Below, in pieces: positions 45,991-56,659 of a stretch of DNA of 64,000 nucleotides. Location: contig NC_068974.1 in the NCBI RefSeq assembly GCF_016808095.1, forward strand, positions 4,464,001-4,528,000. The letters are read 5' to 3'. The stretch is from Vigna angularis (taxonomy: Eukaryota; Streptophyta; Magnoliopsida; Fabales; Fabaceae). Numbering within the stretch: position 1 is the stretch's first letter; the number at the start of each line of letters is the position of its first letter. The notes under the pieces are model-generated. The model worked only from the letters and a program-made list of their open reading frames with translations, was not told the origin of the DNA and did not search any database. The position numbers and the translations under genes were made by a program.

Positions 45991-48273
45991 AATATGCAAG
46001 AACCACAGAATAAAAAACAACCACACATTAAATAATACGAAAGCCAAAACAGTATGCACTAAAGGTACAATAACACAAAACAATATGCACTAATGGGGGA
46101 CCAAAAACATACAAACAATACACATAAGAAAACGACAGGTAATAAAGAACGGGACCACTACATACACAACAGGACCACAACAGGACACACTAAGGGGACA
46201 AGAAGACAACATACTTCCATGGGGAACCGCAAGTACATAAAAGAACTGATAAAAAGTGCACCTTTCACCTTTTCGCTTCGAACAAATACCACCGCTATCG
46301 CTCACTGATGAATCATTATTTTCTTCACTTCACTTGGTTTACTGTTCTAAAATTAATTGGGGAATTGTGCTTAATTGACCAGTATTTTCTCATTTTACTG
46401 AATTGAGCTTAATCCGATCAGAAATTTTTATTTTAATTAATTTGAATTATCTGAGACTAATTATTTACATTATTGAGTGCAGGGAAAAATTCTGAAAATA
46501 TTCTAGGACATTTTGAAGAAATTTCGTTTGCACACTGTGTTATTTAAGGAGCTGCACTGTGTTGATTTAATTTGTGTGTTGAAATAGAAAATTTGATTTG
46601 GAACTCCTATACACTTCACGGCCAAGAGAAGTCCAAGAAAGTGCTGAATTTGTAATGTTATTGCTGAAATAAATTGATAGCACACGGCCCCTCATTGTTT
46701 TTGCACATCCAAAGAGCAATTAATTGAAGAAAGTGGGAGCCACCACTTATGGAAAGGCCTCGGCAATATAGAAGAGTAGGCACTTGAAGTGGAATCAAAG
46801 AGAAGGGGCCACCATCTTGAAAACCTACGTGCAAATAAAGGAGTCCAAAAATGAAGTGCTGAAATTGATTAAACTAGTATTATTAAGGTGGTATACACAC
46901 GGCCCACATAATAGAAAAAGGTGCAGCAGATTTTTAACTCTCTTCCACTCACACAAGCTTAATAACTCACGGACATTAGGTGCTAAATTGTTGAAGTATC
47001 AATGCTGGACACACGGCCCCTCTTCTTTTACTTTTAAAGAATTTTGCAATGAAAGAACACATGGGAAAAGCACACACGGTTTTCTTCATTTACGGCAGCT
47101 AGGAATGCTCTTTCTTTGTAGAAGACTTCAATGGAGGGGGCCACCACTTGGTTGATTGAAAGCTCACGGTTGGAGGATGCACACGTGAAGAATGGAGGTG
47201 TAGCGTCCAGCAGCTACGTTGAGAAGGGAGAAGAGTGCTTGGCTGGAATGTCTTGGAATGAAGAAGATGACAGCAAGAGGTGCACACAAGCGTCAAGGAT
47301 TTTTGGAAGCACGTTGGGAGTTTGGAGTGGCGTTCGTCCAGAAGCAAGAAGAAAGCGGTGCTGTCATGTGATGGGCTGGAATTGGAGAAGCATCTTGGTT
47401 TTTCCGGAAGCACAAAATGAGTGTTTAGAGAAGTGTGTGAAGCAGCTCATCCACGGTCTTGGTCCAGTTGAAGCTGCAACGTGTAAAATGGAGAGGAGGC
47501 CACGGTTGAAGCAAAATTCAGAAAAGGAAGAATAGTGCAACGTGATTGAAGAAGAAGACAAACAATGGAGGGTCCACCCTATTTCTTTGGCACGGTTAGG
47601 AGGTGAAGAAAGTCTTAAGCTACGAGGGACAAAAACAACTCAAAATCTGGATTGAAGGATTGAAGGCAGACCAAGAAACTGGAAACGGCTGGAAGCAAGG
47701 AGTGGACACGGGAGAAAAGACAAAATTTTTGGCATATAAAAGGGGCAGCAGGCAGAGAAGCAAAATAAGTAGATTTAGGAGTAGGAATTAGGAGAGAATT
47801 TACGTGCCTTTCATTTTTCCTCCTCCCCTTTGGGGAGGTTTTGGATTTGTTTTCCAGTTTCAGTTGAATCTTAATTTCCAGTGTGTTTCAGTTGATTGTT
47901 GTTAAATTTTTATCTGCGAATTACCTTTGGTTTAAAATTCCATTTGCACATTGAAATCTTTGATCAAATTACTGTCATTTCTGCTCAAGTTATTTCATCA
48001 GTTTCATGATCTATTTCCAATTGCGAATTTTAATTCTGTCAAAACTTTATTTCCAATTTACATTTTCAAACTGCGATTTACGTTTTTCAGTTTTACTTTT
48101 ACTGCACTACTTGATTTACATTTTCATCAACTTTATTTTCACTGCATTTATTTAATTTTCAAACTTTATTTTCACTGCATTTATTTTCACTGCATTTCCA
48201 GTGTGTTTCAGTTGATTTACGTTTTTCAGTTTTACTTTTACTGCACTACTTTTACTTTATTTTCATCAACTGT
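45991..48273. other. Right-hand non-coding part of the MuDR-type element
   Basis: 46400-47600 shows repeated ACACGGCCCC / CACGGTT words and open frames on both strands without domains. 47830-48270 is made of TTCACTGCATTT, TTTACTTTTACTGCAC and CCAGTGTGTTTCAGTTGATT repeats. It may include another unrecognised insertion or captured DNA. No gene is supported. Confidence 0.45.
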
Positions 48274-48326
48274 GTACTAAACAGAAAATTACCTCCTAAT
48301 ATGGAGACTAAGTAAGCATTTAAGCC
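48274..48326 (-). repeat. Right TIR of MuDR-type element
   Basis: 53 bp, reverse complement of 42282-42334 with about two substitutions. Followed by AATTAATTA. Confidence 0.93.
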
Positions 48327-48738
48327 AATTAATTATTAGGAATGTTAGGAATCGTATGAACTAGTAATTAAGGATAGGCTTTCTTCACCGAGGGATCGGG
48401 TTTTAAGTAATTTAGTGAGTGACGTTGACTTTAATGAGAGAAGAAGAATTCTTATATACATGAGAGTAAACTTGGTGAAATCTAACCCCAACAACATATT
48501 CATCTCATAACATAAACATCATCCGTTCATCGTTGTGCTACTCTTCAATTGATCAAAACTGCATTCATATTTAATTTTCTGTATTTACATTCTAAACCAA
48601 TGATTTCTTTCCTTTTAAGTCTTAATTAATCGAGTTATCACACAATTGTCTAGTGTCGAGAGTCTCTTGGGACACGATACTTGGTCTTACCATTTTATAT
48701 TACTTGTACGATCCGGTACACTTGCCGGTGACTCAACA

Positions 48739-48806
48739 AAAGACATAGTTGAGGGTTATCCAGTGTTTAATCTTGAGGACAAGGTTTGTTTTAAAGGGGG
48801 GAGCAT
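48739..48806 (+). pseudogene. gypsy-1 pol C-terminal tail and polypurine tract
   Basis: Resumes after the solo LTR with DIVEGYPVFNLEDKVCFKGG, the usual final residues of Reina-type pol. It overlaps the polypurine tract TTAAAGGGGGGAG just before the right LTR. Confidence 0.8.
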
Positions 48807-49322
48807 TATAACAAGAGAAAATGATTAGGAGGGTCATATGAGGAAAATTAAGGGCAGAATGCAGGGACAAGAGAGTCAAGAAGCTGAAGAAAATGTTGAG
48901 GCCATCAGATACGAGAAATTAGTTAACAACAAGGGAAATGTGGCATCACCTCATGGAGTTGACGCTAAAGGAAAGGGGAAACGTGTGAGGCAACCAAATG
49001 CTCGTTTGAGAAGGTATCTTTGGGAATGAAATTAGTTATATGGTAGATGGTGGGGTAGGAGAGAGGTAGGCAATGATTGGGAAATTATTCTTCTTTCTAT
49101 CTTGGTGTAATTTTGCTTTTTCATTGCTCAACTACTATACTTGTTATATCTTTCATTTTCTGTATTTTCTTAAGCTTTCTTGTAATTGGATTGATTCCCT
49201 ATGATCTCATTTGAACTCAAAGGAAGTGCAATTTGAGGCAGACCTTGGTTTCTTATTATTCAAGACATTATCATTTATATTTTTGCCATTCTTCTGTTAC
49301 TATTAAATTCTTCACTGTTCCA
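48807..49322 (+). repeat. Right LTR of gypsy-1
   Basis: 516 bp, direct repeat of 36518-37027. Starts TATAACAAGAG (TG changed to TA) and ends CTTCACTGTTCCA, then the target duplication GGAGC. Confidence 0.92.
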
Positions 49323-49695
49323 GGAGCATAAAAAGGAAGAATAATCAGGGTAGAGAATGGAATTTTTCACAGAGAATCAATTAATTTTTATATACTTCTC
49401 GTCCTTTTCACTACAAAATTGTGTTATAAATGCATTTGGCAAATGTGTTGCAGAATAAACATATGCAATTAAAATAAAGGAAAAATATAATGATAAATCC
49501 AATCATTTCCTTCTATCCGATTTCCCCTTTTTACGAGTTGAAAGATATGTGACCACATAATCACTAACGTGACGTGACTGGTACGAGAATCTTTTGCTTC
49601 TTTCCTCTAACGGTCTCATAGTTGTAGGTGTTGTGGCAATAGCTGAACTTGGGTCTAAAGGAGGAATGATGGAAATAGGCCTTTCATTCCTTACA
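49323..49695 (-). repeat. 3' LTR of gypsy-2 (main part)
   Basis: On the minus strand the pol end (HLEERVLLEPGE) runs into the purine-rich CCAGGGGAGA at 49705-49696, and TGTAAGGAATG at 49695 begins the LTR. It continues to 49323 and, after gypsy-1, probably to 36496 (TGTGAAAG on the plus strand, i.e. ending in CA). No 5' LTR is available for comparison. Confidence 0.6.
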
Positions 49696-50078
49696 TCTCC
49701 CCTGGTTCAAGAAGCACCCTTTCCTCAAGGTGGAACTGTTGTTGAATCTGTAGCCATGGTTCCTAAGTTGCTTCTTCGAGAGGCATGACTTGCCATTGAA
49801 TCAGGACCTGAATTACTAGATGAGAAGCAGAATTATCCCATTTCCAGTCAACAATGGCAGCTGGTTCACACTTTGGTTGGTGATCTTCAATGTCAAGTGG
49901 AAAAGATAAGAGGCAAGAAGGTAAGGTCCTTTGGGAGGACGGAGAAGACTAACATGGAAAATGTTGTGGATCCTGGCAGTAAAGGGAGATCCACTTCATA
50001 AGTAACATAAAAATTTCTCCTTGTAATTTTGAAAGGACCGAAGAACCTTTTCATGAGTTTACCCACGGTAGTGCCTGT
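49696..50078 (-). pseudogene. gypsy-2 GPY region and chromodomain
   Basis: Minus-strand frames give KRFFGPFKI (GPY-type), then after frame changes NSASHLVIQVLIQWQVMPLE, EATWEPWLQIQQQFHLEERV, a clear chromovirus chromodomain ending just before the polypurine tract. In this family the chromodomain guides integration to particular chromatin. It is separated from the rest of integrase by the element at 50079-56659. Confidence 0.8.
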
Positions 50079-51314
50079 TGATAGGTGTAAACTTTACTTG
50101 CTTTTGTTACTTAAAATGTTGTGTTTTTGAGTAAGTTTTAGTATTAATTCTCATGAAAAGTATATAATTGATGATGTAAGTATAGTTTGTAATGTTAAAT
50201 GTGTTTTGATGCTTTTGTGTGTTTATTTTTGCAATAGAATAAGGATTGGATAATATCAAAGAGACCCTGTGTGCATCAGTGGCCCAGCCAGAGCGCACCA
50301 GAGGCCCAGCCAGAAGTGAACCAGTGGCCCAGCGACCAGGAACCAGTGGCCCAGCGAGCCAGTGGCCCAGCCAGAGCGCACCAGTGGCCCAGCCAGAGCG
50401 CATCAGTGGCCCAGCGACCAGGAACCAGTGGCCCAGCGAGCCAGTCGCCCAGCGAGCTGGAGCAACTCGCCCAGCTAGCCCACTCGCCCAGCGAGTGGAT
50501 TCCTTTCGCCCAGCGAAAAGTCACTTACGACTTATCTCTTTAAAGACGCGATCCAGAGGCAGAAAGAGGCAGTTCTGGAGGGGAGAAGCCAGGGGGAACT
50601 CTGCAGCTCGTGTCCATGCTCGTTTTGGGTGCTCCGGAGTGGAATTTCACCACTTTCTACCATCCAATCCATCCTTTATCGCTTCTATGATGTATATGTG
50701 TAGCTAGAACTCCATTTCACTGGGGTTGAGAGTACATTTCTGAAACTCTTTGTAATTTCTATATTAATGCATGATCTTGTATGAATTTTGTGTTCTATCT
50801 TTATTATTCATGCCTATGATGAGAATCTGAGCTATTTGAACGGTTAAATCATTGAGAAATGTATGAGACCGCAGACCTAGGATAGAACTGCTAAAGGATT
50901 TCGAGTCCTAGACATAGGAGGAAATTTTTAGTCATCTGTGACATTGTGATTAAGGCAAATCTGATAACTAAATTATCTAAGAGATTAGGATTTAGTTTGA
51001 ATGATTCTGAACGGTCATCTGAGAGATCAGGACTGCATGCGCCTAGGATGTTGATGCTTAATTTTGAGGAATTGTGTTAGTAGAAAAATTACTTGAGTGA
51101 TGAACTTGAAAATCAACCCCAGTGAACTTTAATTCATCTGTTTTTACCACTTTAATTTCATCTGTATGCAAATCTTACTTGTGTTGTAAAATTAATCGCT
51201 AAATTAGTAAACTTTAATCATTCTGTGAATCAAAACAAATCTCTTGGGAAAACGATTTCCGGACTTACCGGTTTATTACTTGTACGATTCGGTACACTTG
51301 CCGAGGTCTCAACA
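50079..51314 (+). repeat. Left LTR of the gag-protease element
   Basis: Starts TGATAGGTGTAAAC and ends GAGGTCTCAACA. A GC-rich block of short GTGGCCCAGC / GCCCAGCGA words lies at 50277-50520. The terminal region has GGGAAAACGATTTCCGG and CGGTACACTTGCCGAGG, shared with the two solo LTRs of the window. Confidence 0.95.
50277..50520. repeat. GC-rich short-repeat block in the left LTR
   Basis: Irregular tandem array of 9-30 bp words built on GTGGCCCAGC, CAGCGACCAGGAACC and CGCCCAGCGAG. An almost identical copy is at 55622-55865 in the right LTR. Long open frames on both strands are by-products of this composition. Confidence 0.9.
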
Positions 51315-51319
51315 AGTTT

Positions 51320-51337
51320 TTGGCGCCGTTGCCGGGG
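51320..51337 (+). other. Primer binding site (tRNA-Asp type)
   Basis: TGGCGCCGTTGCCGGGGA, five bases after the left LTR end. This is the standard primer site of plant Athila/Tat elements. Confidence 0.88.
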
Positions 51338-51504
51338 ATTTGTTTTTGTTTTCGTTGGTTGTTTGTTGTTTATCTGGTTTAGTTGATTTTTGCTATCTTT
51401 TATTTAACTGTTTATTGTGATCGTATTTGAATTCTTGTGCATATTTGTTATCATCTGTAGAAATTGTGTCTTTTTGGATTGTTTCTTTTTAGTTTGTGTT
51501 TTGT

Positions 51505-54198
51505 ATGAGAAGCAGAGAACAGGTTGAAAATCTACTTTTTGATCCGGAAATTGAAAGAACTGCTCGAAGGAACAACAGTAGAAGAAGGAGACAAAGTAGA
51601 GAATCCTCTGCTATTTCTGAAGAAATTCTGGACTTTTCATCTGGTCAAGACAAAGAAGAAATGGAAGATAATCGTACTGGAGAAGGTTCTGGGCAAGGAA
51701 GACGTACTCTTGCAGATTATAATACTTTCTCAGGACCTCTGCACTTCAACAGTATTGCAAGACCAGTGGTGAATGCTGCTAACATGGAGATGAAGCCAGC
51801 TCTTATTCATCTGGTGCAGAACAATCAATTTCATGGATTATCCCACGAGAATCCATACACTCACTTGACTACTTTCATGGAGATCTGTAATACAGTAAGG
51901 ATTCACCAGGTTCCAGATGAAGCGATCCGACTCAGCTTATTTCCATTCTCATTGGCTGGTAATGCAAAAATGTGGCTGAATTCCTTTCCAGAGAATAGTC
52001 TGACAGTATGGGATGATGTGGTTGCTAAATTTCTGAATAAGTTTTTCCCTCAGTCCAAAGTCAATAAGGGAAAGCAGGAGATCTCTTCTTTCCAACAAGA
52101 TGCTGATGAAACTCTAGGTCAAGCATGGGATAGATTCAAAGGCCTACTGAGAAAAACCCCTACTCATGGATTTGATGAGCCTACAATGTTAAATTTGTTT
52201 CTTGGAGGGCTGAAATCCCAAACAAAGTTAATGTTAGATGCATCAGCTGGAGGTAGTATCAGATGGAAGACGCCTGAAGAAGCACATGAACTGATTGAAA
52301 ACATGGCTGCAAATGATAATGAAGTTTAGAGTGAAAGAGCTCAATTTCAACAAAAAGGTGTTCTTCAGCTTCAATCTCAAGATGCTTTACTAGCTCAGAA
52401 CAAGATTATGACTCAGCAACTTGAGACATTAATGAAGAAGTTATCTCAGCTACCTAAAGAACTACAGAATGTTTCTCAAACTCAACATCAGATGGTTCAA
52501 AGTTGTGAATTATGCGGAGGAAATCATAATAATGGTCAATGTGTAGTGCAAAGAATGTCTCATGAAGAAGTGAATTATATGGGAAATCAAGGTCTTCAGA
52601 CGAATTACAATCAAGGTCAAAGTTTTAATCAAACATGGAGACCTCATCCGAGTATGGGACAAGCTGTTCCTTTCAACAGACCACCTCCACAGAACTTTCA
52701 GCAACAACCTACTTTGACAGACAGAACTTCAAAACTCGAAGAAACTCTTCAGCAGTTTATGCAGGTATCAATTTCCAACCATAAGAGTACAGAAGCCTCA
52801 CTTAGGAATTTGGAGATTCAGGTGGGTCAATTAGCTAAAAAGTTGGAAGAAAAACCAGAGAAGGACTTTGGGGCAAACACTGAAGTAAATCCAAAGGAAA
52901 ACTGCAATGTTATTACTACAAGGTCAGGAAGAATTCTGAAAGAAAGAGAGATTGAGAAAAAAGTGAGTGAAGAAAAAAATGAGATGAGTAAACAGGGAGA
53001 TGAAGAAGAAGAGAAAGAGGATAGAGAAAGTGGAAAAGCGAGAGAGGGAGAGAAAAATAAAGAACAGATGTATGAGAAACCTCTTCCATATCCAAAGGTT
53101 TTCTCTAGAAACGAGAAGGAAAAACAGTTCAGGAGTTTCATTGATATTTTCAAGAAGCTGGAAATCAAGATGCCCTTCTCAGAAGCACTGAAACAAATAC
53201 CTGCTTACTCAAAATTCATGAAAGATTTGCTCACAAAGAAGAGAAAGTATATTGAGGAAGAAACTATAGAAGTACAGGGCCAGTGCAGTGCTATCATTCA
53301 GAAGTTGCTTCCACCAAAGTTTAAAGATCCAGGAAGTTTTACAATTCCATGCACCATTGGTAAACTGGCTATTGGGAAAGCGTTAATTGATCTTGGAGCC
53401 AGCATCAATCTTATGCCTCTGTCAATGTTTAAGAAGATTGGAGAATTAGAGTTGAAGCCCACACGCATGACTCTACAATTGGCAGACAGATCGATCAAAT
53501 ATCCGCATGGAGTAGTAGAAGATGTTCTGGTAAAGGTAGACAAATTCTTATTTCCAGTGGATTTTGTTGTCATGGAAATGGAAGAGGATAAAGAAATTCC
53601 TTTGATTTTGGGGAGACCATTCATGAAGACTGCTCGAGTATTGATTGATGTTGATGATGGAAAGCTTAAATTGAGAGTTGAGAATGAAGAAGTAAATTTT
53701 AATGTTTTTGAAGCAATGTCTCACCCAAATGATGAAGATACATGCTTTCAAACTGATGAGCTTGAGGAAGTCTGCATGATGGCACAGAAGACGATGCACA
53801 TATCATCACCTCTTGAAAGAACTCTTGTTGATGCTTGTGAATTTTTACTTGTAGATGAAGAGAAGTTAATTGATGAATGTATACAGAGTCTAGATGCTTT
53901 GAAGGAGATTCCATCTGATGAAAAAGAGATAAAAGAAAAGAAGATGGACTTGAAGTTGCTACTTTCACTTTTGAAGTATGCTTTTCTTGACAAAGATGAC
54001 AATAAACCTGTGATCATCAGCAATGCTGTATCCACTCTGGAGGGAGAAAAGTTAACTGAATTCTTGAAAGTGGACAAAGGAGTTGTAGGTTGGTCAAATT
54101 CTGATCTGAACGGAATAAGTCCTTCTTCTTATTCCATGCATATAATATTCATGAAGGATGATTTCAAACCATTGGTTCAACCACAGAGAGCTTCTTAG
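51505..54198 (+). pseudogene. Athila-like gag-protease with one in-frame TAG
   Basis: One frame from ATG 51505 (MRSREQVENLLFDPEIERTA) to 54198, about 900 codons, is interrupted only by TAG at 52327-52329. Residues ~75-270 form the gag capsid domain (GNAKMWLNSFPENSLTVWDD, then FPQSKVNKGKQEI). After the TAG come a zinc-knuckle-like CELCGGNHNNGQC, a Glu/Lys-rich coiled-coil stretch and the aspartic protease (ALIDLGASINLMPLSMFKKI, then IPLILGRPFMKTARVLIDV). DLGA in place of DTGA/DSGA is common in Athila proteases. The frame ends with HIIFMKDDFKPLVQPQ, the point where RT begins in complete elements. Either the TAG inactivates the downstream part or it is read through; the sequence does not decide. 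Confidence 0.88.
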
Positions 54199-55408
54199 TG
54201 TCAAGCTAAAGACGTTAAACAAGCGCTTACTGGGAGGCAACCCAGCTTTCTAACTCTATCTATTTATGTTTTCAGTTCTTTTGGTTGTGTGGTTTGAATC
54301 TGAATTTGTCAGGTTGTGTGGATTGATTTATGTTTCTGATTTGATTTGCTTGTGAAATGTGTGTTTGAAGTTTGAATTTGAATTTTGAATTTTGTCCATG
54401 ATAACTGACATGATTGTGAGATTGTTATTGCAAAATCTGAGTTTTAGAACTTGTGTTATGATTATATATGAGTTGTTCTTGAATCTGATTGATTGTGACC
54501 CAGAAGTTGAATATCTGAGTGTACTGAGACAGTTTTGAAAGCAAGTGAGAAGTTGTTATTGCTATGAATTCGATTTTTGCATAATTCTTATTAATACAGA
54601 TGCATTCTGGTTTAGAAATGAGAAAGGCAATTGTTTGTTGTTGAAATTAACTACTTGGCCAGATGACTACCCATATGTGAATATTCATCCATTGTTATCC
54701 TGTTTGAGCCTTATATATATTTTTTGTGAACCCTGAGCTTATTACAGAACAATCTACCTTATCCAACACTCTAGGAGAAGAGAACAAGAAACATATTTGT
54801 CAAGATGATAGGTAGAAATTAAGTTTGGGGGAAATCATAATCAGTTGAGTCTTAAACTGATGAAAAGCAATATGAAAAAAAAAAAATTATATCAAAGTTA
54901 GAGAAAAATTCAAAAAAAAAAAAAATATGTTATGTGATGAATGAAGAGGTAGTTGATGAATAAAGTTTCAATGTTGCTATGTTCTTGTTCTCCTCTTCTT
55001 TAGTGTTGTTTTGTTTCCTTGTAAAACCATGTTCCTTCTAGCCAAGCCAAGTTATAACCTGAGAAAGTCCTTTTGATTTAAATCAGAATGTTTGAAGTGT
55101 ATATGAGATGACTTGCAAAAGTTGATGAAGTAGTTGATGACACTTTGAGCGTGAATTTGAGTGTAAACACTTGCAGGTTGAGGTAAACACTGATTGAGCA
55201 CATTTGTACTATTCGTTTTCTGGTTGTCTTATCATTTTGGATTCAAGAACTTGTTAATATAGAAGTTATAACATTTGATCTGAATATTTGGAGGTGTAGG
55301 TACAATCCTTACTTTTGTGACAGAGATTATGTGATGGAATACTAACTGCTTTGTTGGGTTCGTTTTTCTGTTGATATTGTTTATTTTCATGAGGACATGA
55401 AAATATGT
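54199..55408 (+). other. Post-pol untranslated region of the gag-protease element
   Basis: Begins with AGCTAAAGACGTTAAACAAG and CTTACTGGGAGGCAACCCAG, sequence that normally follows the integrase stop in Athila/Tat elements, so the pol deletion ends here. The rest is T/G-rich with short frames and no domain. Confidence 0.75.
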
Positions 55409-55423
55409 AAGTTTGGGGGAGTT

Positions 55424-56659
55424 TGATAGGTGTAAACTTTACTTGCTTTTGTTACTTAAAATGTTGTGTTTTTGAGTAAGTTTTAGTATTAATTCTCATG
55501 AAAAGTATATAATTGATGATGTAAGTATAGTTTGTAATGTTAAATGTGTTTTGATGCTTTTGTGTGTTTATTTTTGCAATAGAATAAGGATTGGATAATA
55601 TCAAAGAGACCCTGTGTGCATCAGTGGCCCAACCAGAGCGCACCAGAGGCCCAGCCAGAAGTGAACCAGTGGCCCAGCGACCAGGAACCAGTGGCCCAGC
55701 GAGCTAGTGGCCCAGCCAGAGCGCACCAGTGGCCCAGCCAGAGCGCATCAGTGGCCCAGCGACCAGGAACCAGTGGCCCAGCGAGCCAGTCGCCCAGCGA
55801 GCTGGAGCAACTCGCCCAGCTAGCCCACTCGCCCAGCGAGTGGATTCCTTTCGCCCAGCGAAAAGTCACTTACGACTTATCTCTTTAAAGACGCGATCCA
55901 GAGGCAGAAAGAGGCAGTTCTGGAGGGGAGAAGCCAGGGGGAACTTTGCAGCTCGTGTCCATGCTCGTTTTGGGTGCTCCGGAGTGGAATTTCACCACTT
56001 TCTACCATCCAATCCATCCTTTATCGCTTCTATGATGTATATGTGTAGCTAGAACTCCATTTCACTGGGGTTGAGAGTACATTTCTGAAACTCTTTGTAA
56101 TTTCTATATTAATGCATGATCTTGTATGAATTTTGTGTTCTATCTTTATTATTCATGCCTATGATGAGAATCTGAGCTATTTGAACGGTTAAATCATTGA
56201 GAAATGTATGAGACCGCAGACCTAGGATAGAACTGCTAAAGGATTTTGAGTCCTAGACATAGGAGGAAATTTTTAGTCATCTGTGACATTGTGATTAAGG
56301 CAAATCTGATAACTAAATTATCTAAGAGATTAGGATTTAGTTTGAATGATTCTGAACGGTCATCTGAGAGATCAGGACTGCATGCGCCTAGGATGTTGAT
56401 GCTTAATTTTGAGGAATTGTGTTAGTAGAAAAATTACTTGAGTGATGAACTTGAAAATCAACCCCAGTGAACTTTAATTCATCTGTTTTTACCACTTTAA
56501 TTTCATCTGTATGCAAATCTTACTTGTGTTGTAAAATTAATCGCTAAATTAGTAAACTTTAATCATTCTGTGAATCAAAACAAATCTCTTGGGAAAACGA
56601 TTTCCGGACTTACCGGTTTATTACTTCTACGATTCGGTACACTTGCCGAGGTCTCAACA
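55424..56659 (+). repeat. Right LTR of the gag-protease element
   Basis: 1236 bp, direct repeat of 50079-51314. The differences seen by eye are at about 55630, 55702, 55946, 56246 and 56627. Confidence 0.95.

Larger units (their letters stand above)
42282..48326. mobile_element. MuDR-type Mutator element, 6.0 kb, perfect 9-bp TSD
   Basis: The 53-bp terminal inverted repeats 42282-42334 and 48274-48326 (both starting GGCTTAAATGCTTACTTAGT from outside) differ at about two positions. AATTAATTA occurs right outside both ends (42273-42281 and 48327-48335). The interior holds a small zinc-finger gene on the plus strand, a MuDR-type transposase on the minus strand, and about 2 kb of non-coding sequence on the right. 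Structure and size are those of an autonomous element, but the transposase has stop codons. Confidence 0.93.
41340..48738 (+). mobile_element. Solo LTR, Athila/Tat type, split by a MULE
   Basis: It begins TGATAACAGTTG at 41340 and ends ACACTTGCCGGTGACTCAACA at 48738 (terminal word ACTCAACA). Its ends agree with the LTRs at 50079-51314 (TGATAGG...CTCAACA). Flanking 5-mers are GAAGA (41335-41339) and AAAGA (48739-48743), one mismatch. Without the MULE it is about 1.35 kb, matching the other two LTRs (1236 and 1349 bp). A GC-rich block with GAGCGCCC words sits at 41590-41790. No internal region is present. It interrupts gypsy-1 just before the end of its pol. Confidence 0.78.
36518..49322 (+). 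mobile_element. gypsy-1: Reina-like Ty3/Gypsy chromovirus with nested insertions
   Basis: LTRs at 36518-37027 and 48807-49322 are direct repeats. GGAGC lies immediately outside both (36513-36517 and 49323-49327), a perfect 5-bp target duplication. The left LTR is followed by TTTGGTGCTTTTATCA, a primer-site-like sequence, and the right is preceded by the polypurine tract AAAGGGGGGAG. Pol order protease-RT-RNase H-integrase-GPY/chromodomain is that of a chromovirus. Without the insertion at 41340-48738 the element is about 5.4 kb, the size of Reina-type elements. Many stops and frameshifts make it inactive. Confidence 0.92.
50079..56659 (+). mobile_element. Athila-like gag-protease element lacking RT/RNase H/integrase (TR-GAG)
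   Basis: LTRs 50079-51314 and 55424-56659 have identical length (1236 bp) and only about five differences that I can see. CCTGT lies directly outside both ends (50074-50078 and 56660-56664), a perfect target duplication. The primer site TGGCGCCGTTGCCGGGGA (tRNA-Asp type) follows the left LTR, and a purine tract AAGTTTGGGGGAGTT precedes the right. The only coding region is gag-protease (51505-54198). RT, RNase H and integrase are absent, with post-pol sequence starting right after the protease frame. It is a young, non-autonomous element inserted into gypsy-2. Confidence 0.94.

Noticed and set aside
41340..48738. First idea: the LTR starting at 41373 (TGATTTTGATAC)
   Set aside because: That start leaves flanks TGATG and AAAGA with no similarity. 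Starting at 41340 gives TGATA like the other two LTRs, and flanks GAAGA/AAAGA.
49410..49434. CACTACAAAATTGTG as a CACTA terminus
   Set aside because: It lies within the gypsy-2 LTR and has no subterminal repeats or partner end.
50107..50707. Overlapping open frames on both strands rich in Gln-Trp-Pro-Ser or Gly-Trp-Ala (also 55616-56052)
   Set aside because: They lie inside the LTRs and come from the GC-rich short-repeat block; the same frames occur in both LTR copies.
51524..51772. 82-codon frame overlapping the gag start
   Set aside because: Out-of-frame shadow of the Athila-like gag.
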